64,000 bases of DNA from an uncultured Candidatus Competibacteraceae bacterium (GTDB taxonomy: Bacteria > Pseudomonadota > Gammaproteobacteria > Competibacterales > Competibacteraceae), in assembly GCA_903879705.1 (NCBI GenBank), contig CAIRMO010000109.1, positions 1-64,000 on the forward strand, in the 5' to 3' direction. The notes under the pieces were generated by a model, which was given only the letters and a program-made list of their open reading frames with translations, was not told the DNA's origin and ran no database searches. The translations under genes and the position numbers were made by a program. Positions 10,712-18,873 of the stretch are shown piece after piece (position 1 is the stretch's first letter; each line of letters begins with the position of its first letter).

Positions 10712-12169
10712 ATGAAACAGTCCTTGCAGCTCCGCATGGGTCAGCAATTGGCTATGACCCCCCAATTGCAGCAGGCGATCCGCCTCTTGCAACTATCCAG
10801 CCTTGAGTTGCAGATCGAAGTGCAAACCCTTCTTGATTCCAATCTGATGCTGGAGCGGGCTGACGATTTACAGGATCTACCGGTGCAGCCGGAAACGCAG
10901 GCCGCGCAGATCGCCGTGGATACCAGCTCTGCGACTGAACTCAACACCGCAACGACGGACACGCTGCCCGATCAACTACCGGTGGATAGCGTCTGGGAAG
11001 ATATCTACGAATCTTCCGATGGCGCGACCAGTTTCTCGCGGGGCGAGGACGACGACTGGGATCCCGGCGAACGCTATGCCGGCGTTGGCGAGTCGCTGCG
11101 TGATCACCTGTACTGGCAAATGCGGTTGACCCCATTTAATGAGCGGGAAATGGCGGTCGCTACCGCGATCATTGACGCTATTGACGATTCCGGTTACCTG
11201 ACCCTGACCTTGGAAGACCTCTGCGAGGATTTACCTGCCGACTCCAAGGTTACGCCAGAAGAAGCCGAAGCCGTGCTGAAGCTGGTACAGCACTTCGATC
11301 CGCAAGGCGTCGGCGCACGCAACCCGGCTGAATGCCTGCTGCTGCAACTGGAAGCGTTTACGGAAGGCACCCCGTGGCTGACCGAGGCCCGCCAACTGGT
11401 CGAGCAGCATCTGGACCTGCTGGCCGAGCATGACTTCAACAGTCTGATGCGCCAGCTCAAAGTGACCCGTGAGCAATTGCAGCAGATCGTCGGCCTGATT
11501 CAATCGCTCAACCCGCATCCAGGGGCCCAATTATCCACCACCGCGCCGCAATACATCGTTCCGGATGTGCTGGTCCACCGGCAGCGCCACGCCTGGCTGG
11601 TTGAACTCAACACTGAAAGCTCACCCAAATTGCGGATCAATGCCCGCTATGCGGCGCTGGCCCGGCGCAGCAGTGAAAACAGCGAAAACAGCGATACGGC
11701 CTGTCTCAAAAACCATTTGCAGGAAGCCCGCTGGTTCCTGAAAAGTCTGCAAAACCGCAATCAGACCCTGCTCAGGGTGGCAACCAGCATCGTCGAACGG
11801 CAGCGGGATTTCCTGGAGTACGGTGATGAATGGATGAAGCCGCTGATTCTGCGCGACATCGCCGAAGAACTGGGCCTGCACGAATCAACCATCTCGCGGG
11901 TGACCACCCAGAAGTATCTGCACACCCCGCGAGGCATCTACGAACTGAAATACTTTTTTTCCAGCCACGTCGGCAAATGCTCTTCCACCGCCATTCGCGC
12001 CATGATCCGTAAGTTGATTCAGGCGGAAAATCCCGGCAAGCCGCTCAGCGACGACAAGATTACCAACCTGTTGGGCGCGGAAGGGATTCAGGTTGCACGG
12101 CGAACGGTGGCAAAATACCGGGAAGCGATGGCAATTCCGTCCTCTTCGGATCGTAAACGCCTCGTCTGA
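10712..12169 (+). CDS. rpoN: RNA polymerase sigma-54 factor
   Basis: Sigma-54 directs polymerase to -24/-12 promoters and needs an AAA+ activator to open them. The 485 residues begin with the Gln-rich region I (SLQLRMGQQLAMTPQLQQAI), which activators contact. An acidic region II, the core-binding domain, a helix-turn-helix (AEELGLHESTISRV) and the C-terminal RpoN box (VARRTVAKYRE) follow. It heads the hpf-ptsN-hprK-rapZ-npr-EI series. The genes typical of its upstream side (lptA, lptB) have been replaced by insertion-sequence debris. Confidence 0.97.
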   Translation: MKQSLQLRMGQQLAMTPQLQQAIRLLQLSSLELQIEVQTLLDSNLMLERADDLQDLPVQPETQAAQIAVDTSSATELNTATTDTLPDQLPVDSVWEDIYESSDGATSFSRGEDDDWDPGERYAGVGESLRDHLYWQMRLTPFNEREMAVATAIIDAIDDSGYLTLTLEDLCEDLPADSKVTPEEAEAVLKLVQHFDPQGVGARNPAECLLLQLEAFTEGTPWLTEARQLVEQHLDLLAEHDFNSLMRQLKVTREQLQQIVGLIQSLNPHPGAQLSTTAPQYIVPDVLVHRQRHAWLVELNTESSPKLRINARYAALARRSSENSENSDTACLKNHLQEARWFLKSLQNRNQTLLRVATSIVERQRDFLEYGDEWMKPLILRDIAEELGLHESTISRVTTQKYLHTPRGIYELKYFFSSHVGKCSSTAIRAMIRKLIQAENPGKPLSDDKITNLLGAEGIQVARRTVAKYREAMAIPSSSDRKRLV

Positions 12170-12327
12170 ACGGACGGGGATCTTCGCCCTGCGGGGCATT
12201 GCGGGAGCCGGAACGCAGCAAGGGGGCGGCGCAAAACAACCTGATCCCACCCACCACCGCCGCCACGCCGAAATCAACCGGTTCCGGCCCCGTCCAAACC
12301 AAGACCTGTCAACCAGGAGTCCATGCC

Positions 12328-12651
12328 ATGCAAATCAAGTTGAGCGGACACCATCTGGAAATTACCCCGGCGCTGCACGACTATGTGTACGACAAGCTGG
12401 AGCGTATCGAGCGGCATTTCGATAACGTCACCAGCGCCCAAGTGATCCTCAGCGTGGATAAACTGATCCAGAAGGCCGAGGCCACTATCCATGTCGCCGG
12501 CAACGAGATTTTTGCCGATGCCGCGGATGAGGACCTGTATGCGGCGATTGATGCGTTAAGCGACAAGATCGACCGCCAAATCAAGAAGCACAAGGAAAAG
12601 CTGACCGATAAGCATCGCGGCGAAAAAGCTCGCGATTATCCCCAACCGTGA
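12328..12651 (+). CDS. hpf: Ribosome hibernation-promoting factor, short form
   Basis: HPF binds the decoding region of the 30S subunit and stabilises inactive 100S ribosome dimers. I start at ATG 12328 because AGGAG lies 10 bases upstream and the product then opens MQIKLSGHHLEITPALHDYV, the family N-terminus. The in-frame sequence from 12199 lacks family character. The 107 residues are the short form, without the dimerisation domain of long HPF. It follows rpoN and precedes ptsN, the conserved order. Confidence 0.93.
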   Translation: MQIKLSGHHLEITPALHDYVYDKLERIERHFDNVTSAQVILSVDKLIQKAEATIHVAGNEIFADAADEDLYAAIDALSDKIDRQIKKHKEKLTDKHRGEKARDYPQP

Positions 12652-12661
12652 CCGGATCAGC

Positions 12662-13141
12662 GTGGCGATGGACATCATCGACCTGATTGCACCCGGACGG
12701 ATCGTCTGCAACAGCCCGGTCGCCAGCAAAAAGCGGGTGATCGAAACTTTGAGCGAGCTGCTGGCCACCGGGCAAACCGATCTGAACGCCCGGCTGATTT
12801 TCGACAGTCTGATCGGTCGGGAGCGGCTGGGCAGTACCGGGCTCGGTCACGGCGTCGCCTTGCCGCATGGCCGTTTCAATCAGAGCCGGACAGCCATCGG
12901 CGCGTTCATCAAACTGGAAAAGGGTGTCGATTTCGATGCCATCGACCGGCGCCCGGTGGACCTGATCTTCGGGCTACTGGTGCCGGATCACTACACCGAC
13001 GAACATCTCAAGATTTTGCAACTGCTCGCGGAGATGTTCAGCGACAAGACCCTTTGTCAACGGTTGCGTGACGCCGATTCCGATCCGGCGCTGTTTGAAC
13101 AGCTCCGCGACTGGCAACCCGCTACTGCGCCTCTGCCATGA
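12662..13141 (+). CDS. ptsN: Nitrogen-regulatory PTS enzyme EIIA-Ntr
   Basis: EIIA-Ntr is the terminal phosphate acceptor of the PTS-Ntr relay. In other species it controls potassium transport, stress and nitrogen responses by binding targets rather than by moving sugar. The 159 residues have the PTS EIIA-2 fold with the phosphorylation site in LGSTGLGHGVALPHGR, where the His of ALPHGR is the usual acceptor. A GTG at 12662 or ATG at 12668 could be the start, and the choice changes only two residues. The stop overlaps the hprK start by four bases. Confidence 0.95.
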   Translation: MAMDIIDLIAPGRIVCNSPVASKKRVIETLSELLATGQTDLNARLIFDSLIGRERLGSTGLGHGVALPHGRFNQSRTAIGAFIKLEKGVDFDAIDRRPVDLIFGLLVPDHYTDEHLKILQLLAEMFSDKTLCQRLRDADSDPALFEQLRDWQPATAPLP

Positions 13142-14079
13142 AACCGGTCAGCGCCCAAACCGTGTTCGCCGATCTGGAAGCTGTGTTGGAATGGCGATGG
13201 ATCGGCGGAGCCGCTGGCGCGGAGCGGATTTTGTGGTTGCCGGTTGAGACGGACACCGCGTTTTTTGGACGGCTAAACTGGGTCCAGCCGCCCCGCCTGC
13301 AACTACTCGGTCCCGAAGAGATCGCCTTTCTGAACGGGCTCGAACCGGCGGGCCGGGAGGCCCTGATAGGTTGCCTGTTTGGGCCGACGACTGGCGCGGC
13401 GCTGGTGTGCGGCGATGGGACCCAGGCCGAGCTGCTACAACCCGGCGCCGATGCCGCTGGCATTCCGCTTTGGCATACCCCCTTTACCCCGGCGGTCACG
13501 CTGGAGCGGCTGTATACCTACCGGCACAGCCTGGACACCTCGACCGTGGTTCATGGCGAGCTGCTGGAAGTGTTCGGCATGGGGGTACTCATCACCGGCG
13601 GCAGCGGCATTGGCAAGAGCGAGCTGGCACTGGAGCTGATCAGTCGCGGCCACCGTCTGATCGCGGACGACACCCCGAATCTGACCCGGGTAACGCCCGA
13701 TGTCCTGGTAGGAACCTGCCCGCCGACCCTGAGCGATCTGCTGGAAGTGCGCGGCTTGGGTATTCTCAATATCCGCCGGATGTTTGGCGACAGCGCGATC
13801 AAGCGCAACAAGCGGATTCGCCTGATCCTGCATCTGGCCCGACTGGAGGACATTAATCCCCCGGCTGAATCCCGCTTGCAGGGCTTGCGCGATATCCGGG
13901 TGATTTTGGGCGTCGGCATTCCAGTGATTACCTTGCCGATTGCGCCAGGCCGCAATCTGGCAGTGCTGGTCGAATGTGCGGTGCGCGACCATATCCTGCG
14001 CCTGAGCGGCTATCGGGCCGAGCAGGACATGATGGAACGGATGGAGAAAATTATGGCGAGGGCCGTTCCATGCGAATAA
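13138..14079 (+). CDS. hprK: HPr kinase/phosphorylase
   Basis: HprK phosphorylates and dephosphorylates a serine of HPr in response to energy state. The 313 residues contain the catalytic-His segment STVVHGELLEVFGMGVLI, the Walker A GGSGIGKS at residues 154-161, and the family signature LEVRGLGILNIRRMFG. In proteobacteria HprK usually goes with an incomplete PTS in a regulatory role. It overlaps ptsN by four bases and rapZ by ten, so the three are probably coupled. Its target serine is present in the HPr encoded at 14972. Confidence 0.96.
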   Translation: MKPVSAQTVFADLEAVLEWRWIGGAAGAERILWLPVETDTAFFGRLNWVQPPRLQLLGPEEIAFLNGLEPAGREALIGCLFGPTTGAALVCGDGTQAELLQPGADAAGIPLWHTPFTPAVTLERLYTYRHSLDTSTVVHGELLEVFGMGVLITGGSGIGKSELALELISRGHRLIADDTPNLTRVTPDVLVGTCPPTLSDLLEVRGLGILNIRRMFGDSAIKRNKRIRLILHLARLEDINPPAESRLQGLRDIRVILGVGIPVITLPIAPGRNLAVLVECAVRDHILRLSGYRAEQDMMERMEKIMARAVPCE

Positions 14080-14930
14080 TCATCGTCAGCGGCTTGTCAG
14101 GATCGGGCAAAACCATTGCCCTGCAAACCCTGGAAGACCTCGACTGCTACTGCGTCGACAACCTGCCGTTCAAGCTGATTCGACCGCTGGTTCAGGAGAT
14201 TCTGGTCGCCGGTGCGACCCTGCCAACTACGATGGCGGTCGGGATCGATGCCCGCAACAGCTTCGACGAACTGGCCCGGTTTCCCACCACCTTGGCCGAG
14301 TTGCGCGCCGATGGCCTTCAGGTCGAAGTGTTGTTCCTGCAGGCCGACGAGGCGGCGCTGCTCAAACGCTACGGCGAAACCCGCCGCCGTCATCCGCTCG
14401 GATTGGGCAATGTGCCGTTGCAGGAAGCGATCCGTCAGGAACGGCGCTTGCTGGAACCCATTGTCGCCGGAGCCGATTTGATCATCGACACCAGTGAAAC
14501 CAACCTGTATCAATTGCGCGATATGATCCGCGTCCGGGTACTCGAGACGCCGGGCGAGGCGATGTCGCTGTTGTTTGAATCGTTCGGTTTCAAAAATGGG
14601 GTACCGGCCGATGCCGATTTTGTTTTTGACGTGCGCTGCTTGCCCAATCCGCATTGGGAGCCGGTCTTACGACCCTTGACCGGGCTGGATCCGGCGGTCA
14701 TCGAGTTTCTCGGTCAACAACCGGAGGTGACCGCAATGATCGCCGATGTGCGCCACTTTCTGGAGATATGGCTGCCGCAGTTCGAGGCCAGCAACCGCAG
14801 TTATTTGACGGTTGCTATTGGCTGCACCGGTGGCCAACACCGTTCGGTGTTCATCGCCGCAACGCTGGCGCGGCATTTCAACGCGACTCGCCGGCATGTT
14901 ATGGCCCGGCATCGGGAGCTGAAGCCTTGA
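14070..14930 (+). CDS. rapZ: RNase adapter and nucleotide-binding protein RapZ
   Basis: In enteric bacteria RapZ binds small RNAs and directs RNase E to GlmZ, tying envelope precursor levels to GlmS expression. Its role in this lineage is inferred from homology only. I start at ATG 14070, which places the P-loop GLSGSGKT at residues 8-15. The earlier in-frame sequence lies inside hprK. The 286 residues end with the conserved GCTGGQHRSVF segment of the C-terminal RNA-binding domain. The stop TGA overlaps a TTG that is in frame with the HPr gene downstream. Confidence 0.94.
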   Translation: MRIIIVSGLSGSGKTIALQTLEDLDCYCVDNLPFKLIRPLVQEILVAGATLPTTMAVGIDARNSFDELARFPTTLAELRADGLQVEVLFLQADEAALLKRYGETRRRHPLGLGNVPLQEAIRQERRLLEPIVAGADLIIDTSETNLYQLRDMIRVRVLETPGEAMSLLFESFGFKNGVPADADFVFDVRCLPNPHWEPVLRPLTGLDPAVIEFLGQQPEVTAMIADVRHFLEIWLPQFEASNRSYLTVAIGCTGGQHRSVFIAATLARHFNATRRHVMARHRELKP

Positions 14931-14971
14931 ACCGCCAACTGCCTGCCGATGATGATCAGGGGAGCGCCGGG

Positions 14972-15241
14972 TTGCTGAAACGCGAGATCGTCATTATCAA
15001 CCGATTGGGATTGCACGCCCGCGCCGCCGCCAAGTTTGTGACCCTGGCCTCCGGCTTTGATGCCGAGGTTCGCCTGATTCGCAGCGGGCGCGAGGTCAAT
15101 GGCAAAAGCATCATGGGGGTGATGATGCTGGCGGCGGCCTGCGGGGCGAAGCTGGAACTGCACGCCAGTGGTCCTGAAGCCAAACCGGCGCTGGAACACC
15201 TCGAAAGCTTGATTCTCCGCCGGTTTGACGAGGACGAATAG
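14972..15241 (+). CDS. HPr-like phosphocarrier protein (NPr)
   Basis: HPr relays phosphate from enzyme I to EIIA. I choose TTG at 14972 as start. GGGGAG lies about 7 bases upstream, and this start puts the active histidine (NRLGLHARAAAKF) at exactly position 15 and the regulatory serine (NGKSIMG) at exactly position 46, the canonical numbering. A TTG at 14927 overlapping the rapZ stop is the alternative and would add 15 residues. The 89-residue product has both the enzyme-I and the HprK phosphorylation sites. A mannose-type EIIA often lies just before this gene in related clusters but is absent here. Confidence 0.9.
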   Translation: MLKREIVIINRLGLHARAAAKFVTLASGFDAEVRLIRSGREVNGKSIMGVMMLAAACGAKLELHASGPEAKPALEHLESLILRRFDEDE

Positions 15242-15253
15242 GAGGGTTGTGCC

Positions 15254-17008
15254 ATGACCTTTTCCTTACATGGTATCGGCGTTTCACGGGGCTATGCGAT
15301 TGGCAAGACCTATCTGCTCCAGCGCAACCAGTTGGAAATTGCCGAATACTCTATTCCCGACACGATCATCGAGGATGAAATCCGGCGGTTTTTGAACGGC
15401 CTGGATATCGCCCGGCAACAGTTGCAGGCGATCCGAATGCAGATTTCACCCACGGCGCCCGGCGATTTGACCGCGTTTATCGACACTCACCTGCTGATGT
15501 TGCAAGACGTGACCTTCACCGAAGCGCCGGTTCACTTGATCCGATCCCGCAAGTGCAACGCCGAATGGGCGCTCAAGATCCAGCGCGATGCGCTGGTTCA
15601 GGTCTTCGAGCAGATGGATGATCCGTACCTGCGCACCCGCAAAGACGACGTCGATCATGTGGTGAAACGGGTGCAGCAGATTTTGGTGACTGAAGATGCC
15701 GCTGCTGCGGGCAATCCCGATTACGCTGAACCATCGCCGAGCCGGCTGGAAGGACGAGTGATTGTCGCCGATGATCTGACCCCGGCAGATACGATTCTGA
15801 TGCAGCATCAGGGCGTGCAGGCCTTCGTTACTGAGTACGGCGGGCCACTGTCCCATACCGCGATTCTGGCCCGTAGTCTGGGGATTCCGGCGGTGGTCGG
15901 TGTACGAAACGCCCGGGCCTGGCTGGGCCATAACGAACCGGTGATCGTCGATGGTCGGCAGGGCGCAATTATGGTCGGGCTGGACGAGCGCATCCTGCGC
16001 TATTACCGGCAAAAGCAGCAGCAGGAACGCCACGAGCAACATGAGTTGAGCAAGCTCAAGGGCAAGCCGGCAATCACCCGCGACGGCGTGATGATTGGGC
16101 TGTACGCCAATATCGAACAGCCCGAAGACGCAACCGCGGTGCAAGACGTCGCGGCTGATGGTGTTGGTTTGTATCGCACCGAGTTCCTGTTTATGAATCG
16201 CGCCGAGACCCCGGACGAGGAAGAGCATCTCGCCTCCTACCTGCATGTGATTAAGGTGCTGGACGGCAGCCCGGTGACGATCCGCACCGCCGATCTGGGC
16301 GCGGACAAGCAGGTGGATGGCGGGCGCGGCGGGGTAGTCAGCACCAATCCGGCGCTGGGCTTACGGGCGATCCGGATGTGTTTGAAAGACTTGGCGATGT
16401 TCCGTCCGCAACTGCGGGCGATCCTGCGGGCCTCGGCTTACGGGCCGGTGCGGATGATGATTCCGATGTTGTCTGCCATCCAGGAAGTGTTTCAAGTGCT
16501 GCGTTTGGTCGCGGAGACCCGCCAGGAGTTGCGGGATCGCGGGCTGGCTTTCAATGAGAAATTGCCCATTGGCGGGATGATCGAAGTGCCGGCGGCAGCG
16601 GTGTGCGCACCGCAATTCGCCCGCTATCTCGATTTCCTGTCCATCGGCACCAATGACCTGATTCAGTACACACTGGCGATTGATCGGGTCGACGATGAGA
16701 TCAATTATCTGTACGACCCGCTGCATCCGGCGGTGCTGATGTTGATTCACAACACCATTCGCGCCGGCCACAAAGCCGGGATTCCGGTCAGCCTGTGCGG
16801 CGAAATGGCCGGCGATCCCCGCTATACCCGGCTCCTGCTGGGGCTGGGCCTGACCGAGTTCAGCATGCACCCCACCGGCCTGCTGGAAATCAAGCGGGCG
16901 GTTCAGGATAGCCATGTGGGCGAATTGAGCAAGGCGGTCCGGCATCTGCTCCGCACCACTGATGCCGAGAAGTACGCCGAGGCGCTCAAGGGCATTGCCC
17001 AAAATTAA
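15254..17008 (+). CDS. ptsI: Phosphoenolpyruvate-protein phosphotransferase (PTS enzyme I)
   Basis: Enzyme I takes phosphate from phosphoenolpyruvate and passes it to HPr. At 584 residues it lacks the N-terminal GAF domain of PtsP (EI-Ntr), although it sits in a nitrogen-PTS cluster. The phosphoryl-acceptor His201 lies in GGPLSHTAIL, and the PEP-site Cys515 in SLCGEMAGDPRY. The linker, the HPr-binding helices and the TIM-barrel domain (RTEFLFMNR, IGTNDLIQYTLAIDR) are all present. It starts 12 bases after the HPr stop with a GGAGG site. No sugar-specific EIIBC is visible, so the relay probably serves regulation. Confidence 0.94.
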   Translation: MTFSLHGIGVSRGYAIGKTYLLQRNQLEIAEYSIPDTIIEDEIRRFLNGLDIARQQLQAIRMQISPTAPGDLTAFIDTHLLMLQDVTFTEAPVHLIRSRKCNAEWALKIQRDALVQVFEQMDDPYLRTRKDDVDHVVKRVQQILVTEDAAAAGNPDYAEPSPSRLEGRVIVADDLTPADTILMQHQGVQAFVTEYGGPLSHTAILARSLGIPAVVGVRNARAWLGHNEPVIVDGRQGAIMVGLDERILRYYRQKQQQERHEQHELSKLKGKPAITRDGVMIGLYANIEQPEDATAVQDVAADGVGLYRTEFLFMNRAETPDEEEHLASYLHVIKVLDGSPVTIRTADLGADKQVDGGRGGVVSTNPALGLRAIRMCLKDLAMFRPQLRAILRASAYGPVRMMIPMLSAIQEVFQVLRLVAETRQELRDRGLAFNEKLPIGGMIEVPAAAVCAPQFARYLDFLSIGTNDLIQYTLAIDRVDDEINYLYDPLHPAVLMLIHNTIRAGHKAGIPVSLCGEMAGDPRYTRLLLGLGLTEFSMHPTGLLEIKRAVQDSHVGELSKAVRHLLRTTDAEKYAEALKGIAQN

Positions 17009-17021
17009 TCGGAGGAACCCA

Positions 17022-17078
17022 ATGGCAAACCCCCTAGCGTTCCACGCTCTGGCCGTGGACTTCGGAGGTTCACCTTGA
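17022..17078 (+). CDS. Possible 18-residue leader peptide coupled to thiD
   Basis: GGAGGA at 17011-17016 precedes an ATG at 17022 that opens an 18-codon frame (MANPLAFHALAVDFGGSP). Its TGA at 17076-17078 overlaps the TTG start of thiD. The frame also holds a short inverted repeat (CCACG/CGTGG, about 17042-17058). The spacing and overlap suggest translational coupling. A chance frame is possible, since 57 bases are easily open. Confidence 0.4.
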   Translation: MANPLAFHALAVDFGGSP

Positions 17079-17881
17079 CCGCTTGTGCTTCACCTCCAGT
17101 CGTGATGATCCTGGCCGGCAATGATCCTACCGGCGGGGCTGGCATCGCCGCCGACATTGAAACCCTGATCAGTCTCGGTTGCCGTCCTGCCCCGGTGATC
17201 ACCGCCCTGACCGTGCAGGACACTCACAATGTGCAGGAGTTACTGCCGGTCGAACCAGAGTGGGTGCTAGCCCAAGCGCGGGCGGTGCTGGCGGATTTGC
17301 CGGTGGCGGCGTTCAAGATTGGGGTGATGGGCAGCGCCGACAACGCGGTTGCCCTGCATGAACTGCTGATCGCCTGGCCCGACATCCCGGTGGTGCTGGA
17401 TCCGGTGCTGGCAGCCGGTGGAGGAACTCGATTGGCCGACGGGGAATTGATCGAAGCCATCCGTGATTTGCTGCTGCCGCTGACCACGGTATTGACTCCT
17501 AACAGCCACGAGGCCCGCCGGTTGGCTCCGGAGGCGGATACGCTGGAGGCGTGCGGAATGGCGTTGTTGGCGCGGGGCTGCCGCTATGTGCTACTGACCG
17601 GCGGACATGAGCCGGGTACTGAAGTGATCAATACCGTATATGGCAACAACCGGCGGCTGGAAAGCGGGCGCTGGCCGCGTCTGCCTGGCAACTATCACGG
17701 TTCTGGTTGCACCTTGGCCGCAGCCATCGCCGCCCTGCTCGCCCAAATCCAACCCCCCGGCTCCGAACCCTCCCTGCTGTCCGCCCTCTACCAGGCGCAA
17801 CAATATGTTTGGCGCTCGCTGCAAGCCAGTCACCCGGTCGGCGGCGGGCAATTGCTTCCCAACCGATTGTTCTGGATATGA
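17075..17881 (+). CDS. thiD: Hydroxymethylpyrimidine/phosphomethylpyrimidine kinase
   Basis: ThiD phosphorylates HMP twice to give HMP-pyrophosphate for thiamine synthesis. The 268 residues have the ribokinase-like fold. The substrate-binding GNDPTGGAGIAADIET is near residue 15, LDPVLAAGGG follows, and the GNYHGSGCTLAAAIAA anion hole and catalytic Asp-type region lies near residue 210. TTG at 17075 is preferred as start because GGAGG lies 7 bases upstream. A downstream ATG at 17105 would cut the first strand. thiD is normally followed at once by thiE and hemL. Here they are 17 kb away, and the stop codon overlaps the ATG of an Rpn relic. Confidence 0.93.
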   Translation: MTACASPPVVMILAGNDPTGGAGIAADIETLISLGCRPAPVITALTVQDTHNVQELLPVEPEWVLAQARAVLADLPVAAFKIGVMGSADNAVALHELLIAWPDIPVVLDPVLAAGGGTRLADGELIEAIRDLLLPLTTVLTPNSHEARRLAPEADTLEACGMALLARGCRYVLLTGGHEPGTEVINTVYGNNRRLESGRWPRLPGNYHGSGCTLAAAIAALLAQIQPPGSEPSLLSALYQAQQYVWRSLQASHPVGGGQLLPNRLFWI

Positions 17882-18070
17882 AACATTTTGTCGGATGAAC
17901 AAGTGCGGAATCTGCTTGATCACAGCGGGATTTGGCTGCTGGAATTGAGCAAATGCGCGGTCGAAGCCGTCGAAACCGAGCAAAAGCAGGCGCGGGCCGC
18001 CGAAGAACGGGAGCGGATGGAGAAAGAAGCGGCCTTGGCCGAAATTGAGCATCTCAAAGCCTTGCTCTAG
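17878..18070 (+). pseudogene. Rpn-family (PD-(D/E)xK) recombination-promoting nuclease, doubly deleted relic
   Basis: The ATG at 17878 begins MKHF, the standard N-terminus of this family, and then runs out of frame. From 17888 the other frame gives a C-terminal portion. LLDHSGIWLLELSK belongs to the middle of the family, then VETEQ joins directly to the charged tail KQARAAEERERMEKEAALAEIEHLKALL. Two internal deletions are therefore likely. The same tail closes the copy at 25195-25532. The product cannot be an active nuclease. Confidence 0.65.
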
Positions 18071-18104
18071 AATTGGAATCAGGACGTTCGCTTACCTGTC
18101 TTTT

Positions 18105-18172
18105 CCGTCATACCCACGAATGCGGGTATCTTTTGAGTTCGTCATACCCGCTTTCGTGGGTATGGCGAATAG
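18105..18172. repeat. Two copies of a GTCATACCCG palindromic repeat
   Basis: Two short inverted repeats (TACCCACGAATGCGGGTA type) follow one another in the same orientation, each led by GTCAT. The same motif recurs at 22620, 25542, 30330, 30390 and 50156, always at a border of accessory DNA. It behaves like a REP-type or non-autonomous mobile palindrome. Confidence 0.75.
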
Positions 18173-18271
18173 TAACTATTCAGGTCATCTCAAGTGGCTA
18201 AAAAATCAATAGAAATTACCTGAATCTTTGGTACTTGAGTGACTGTCCTAAAAGGGTAAGCCTTTTATAAA

Positions 18272-18745
18272 TCAAAGGGTTGCTAAGGAACTGCGCAAAA
18301 ATAACTTGGTTATTTTCCCGATGCTCTCGGAACGATGGGTGTAATTCCATTCACCGTGAAAGGCGTCCCGCTCGATCTGTACCGCAGCCCACTCCTCATC
18401 GGTGACCTTTATTCCCGTCGCATAGGGGCGAGTATCGAGTTCGGCATGGATAGCGAGACCTGTCTGTGTGCTGGTATTGCCGATGAGATTGACGATGACC
18501 GCATCGCTCGTCAAGGGTCGTCCACGCCAATTCTGCGTAATGTAAGCAAACATTTGATGCTCGATCTTATTCCACTTGCGGGTGCCGGGTGGAAAATGAC
18601 AGACCGAGATCCACAACTGCGTCTCGTTCGCTAGTTGTTGCAACTGTGTTTCCACCGCCGGAGGCGCGAGCCGTTACTCTCGCCCCCGTCGGCAATGATG
18701 AACAACTCAGTAGCGCCCGGATAAGTCCTCATCCCCCGGTTATCC
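18272..18745 (-). pseudogene. ISAzo13-family transposase, C-terminal fragment with a frameshift
   Basis: On the minus strand, ELFIIADGGESNGSRLRRWK (from about 18710 downwards) is followed, one base out of frame, by VETQLQQLANETQLWISVCH. The second part then continues FPPGTRKWNKIEHQMFAYITQ and, later, FHGEWNY near its C-terminus. This is the order of ISAzo13 DDE transposases (IADGGGSNG, HFPPGTSKWNKIEHRLF). The Glu of NKIEH is the last catalytic acid. The N-terminal half and the first Asp are missing. The frameshift at about 18655 makes the copy inactive. Confidence 0.8.
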
Positions 18746-18803
18746 AGGAGCTACTCATCATGTGATTACTATTGTGAGGTCGGTTTTAACCGGACCTTGG
18801 CGA

Positions 18804-18832
18804 GGCAAGCCTGAAGCTTGGCTTTTTTCTTT
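18804..18832 (+). terminator. Probable intrinsic terminator
   Basis: CAAGC-CTGAA-GCTTG forms a short stem followed by GCTTTTTTCTTT. It lies between the ISAzo13 relic and the kinase gene. An imperfect palindrome at 18778-18796 (GGTCGGTT/AACCGGACC) lies just before it. Confidence 0.55.
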
Positions 18833-18873
18833 ATTAATCAGTATTTTTATATAAAACCTTGGTCAGAAACCTG

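Noticed and set aside
12199-12327. Longer N-terminus for HPF
   Set aside because: The extra residues are proline and threonine-rich and unlike the family; a good ribosome site precedes the internal ATG.
17009-17100. Thiamine (TPP) riboswitch before thiD
   Set aside because: No CTGAGA or ACCTGA core elements and too little room for the two-arm fold.
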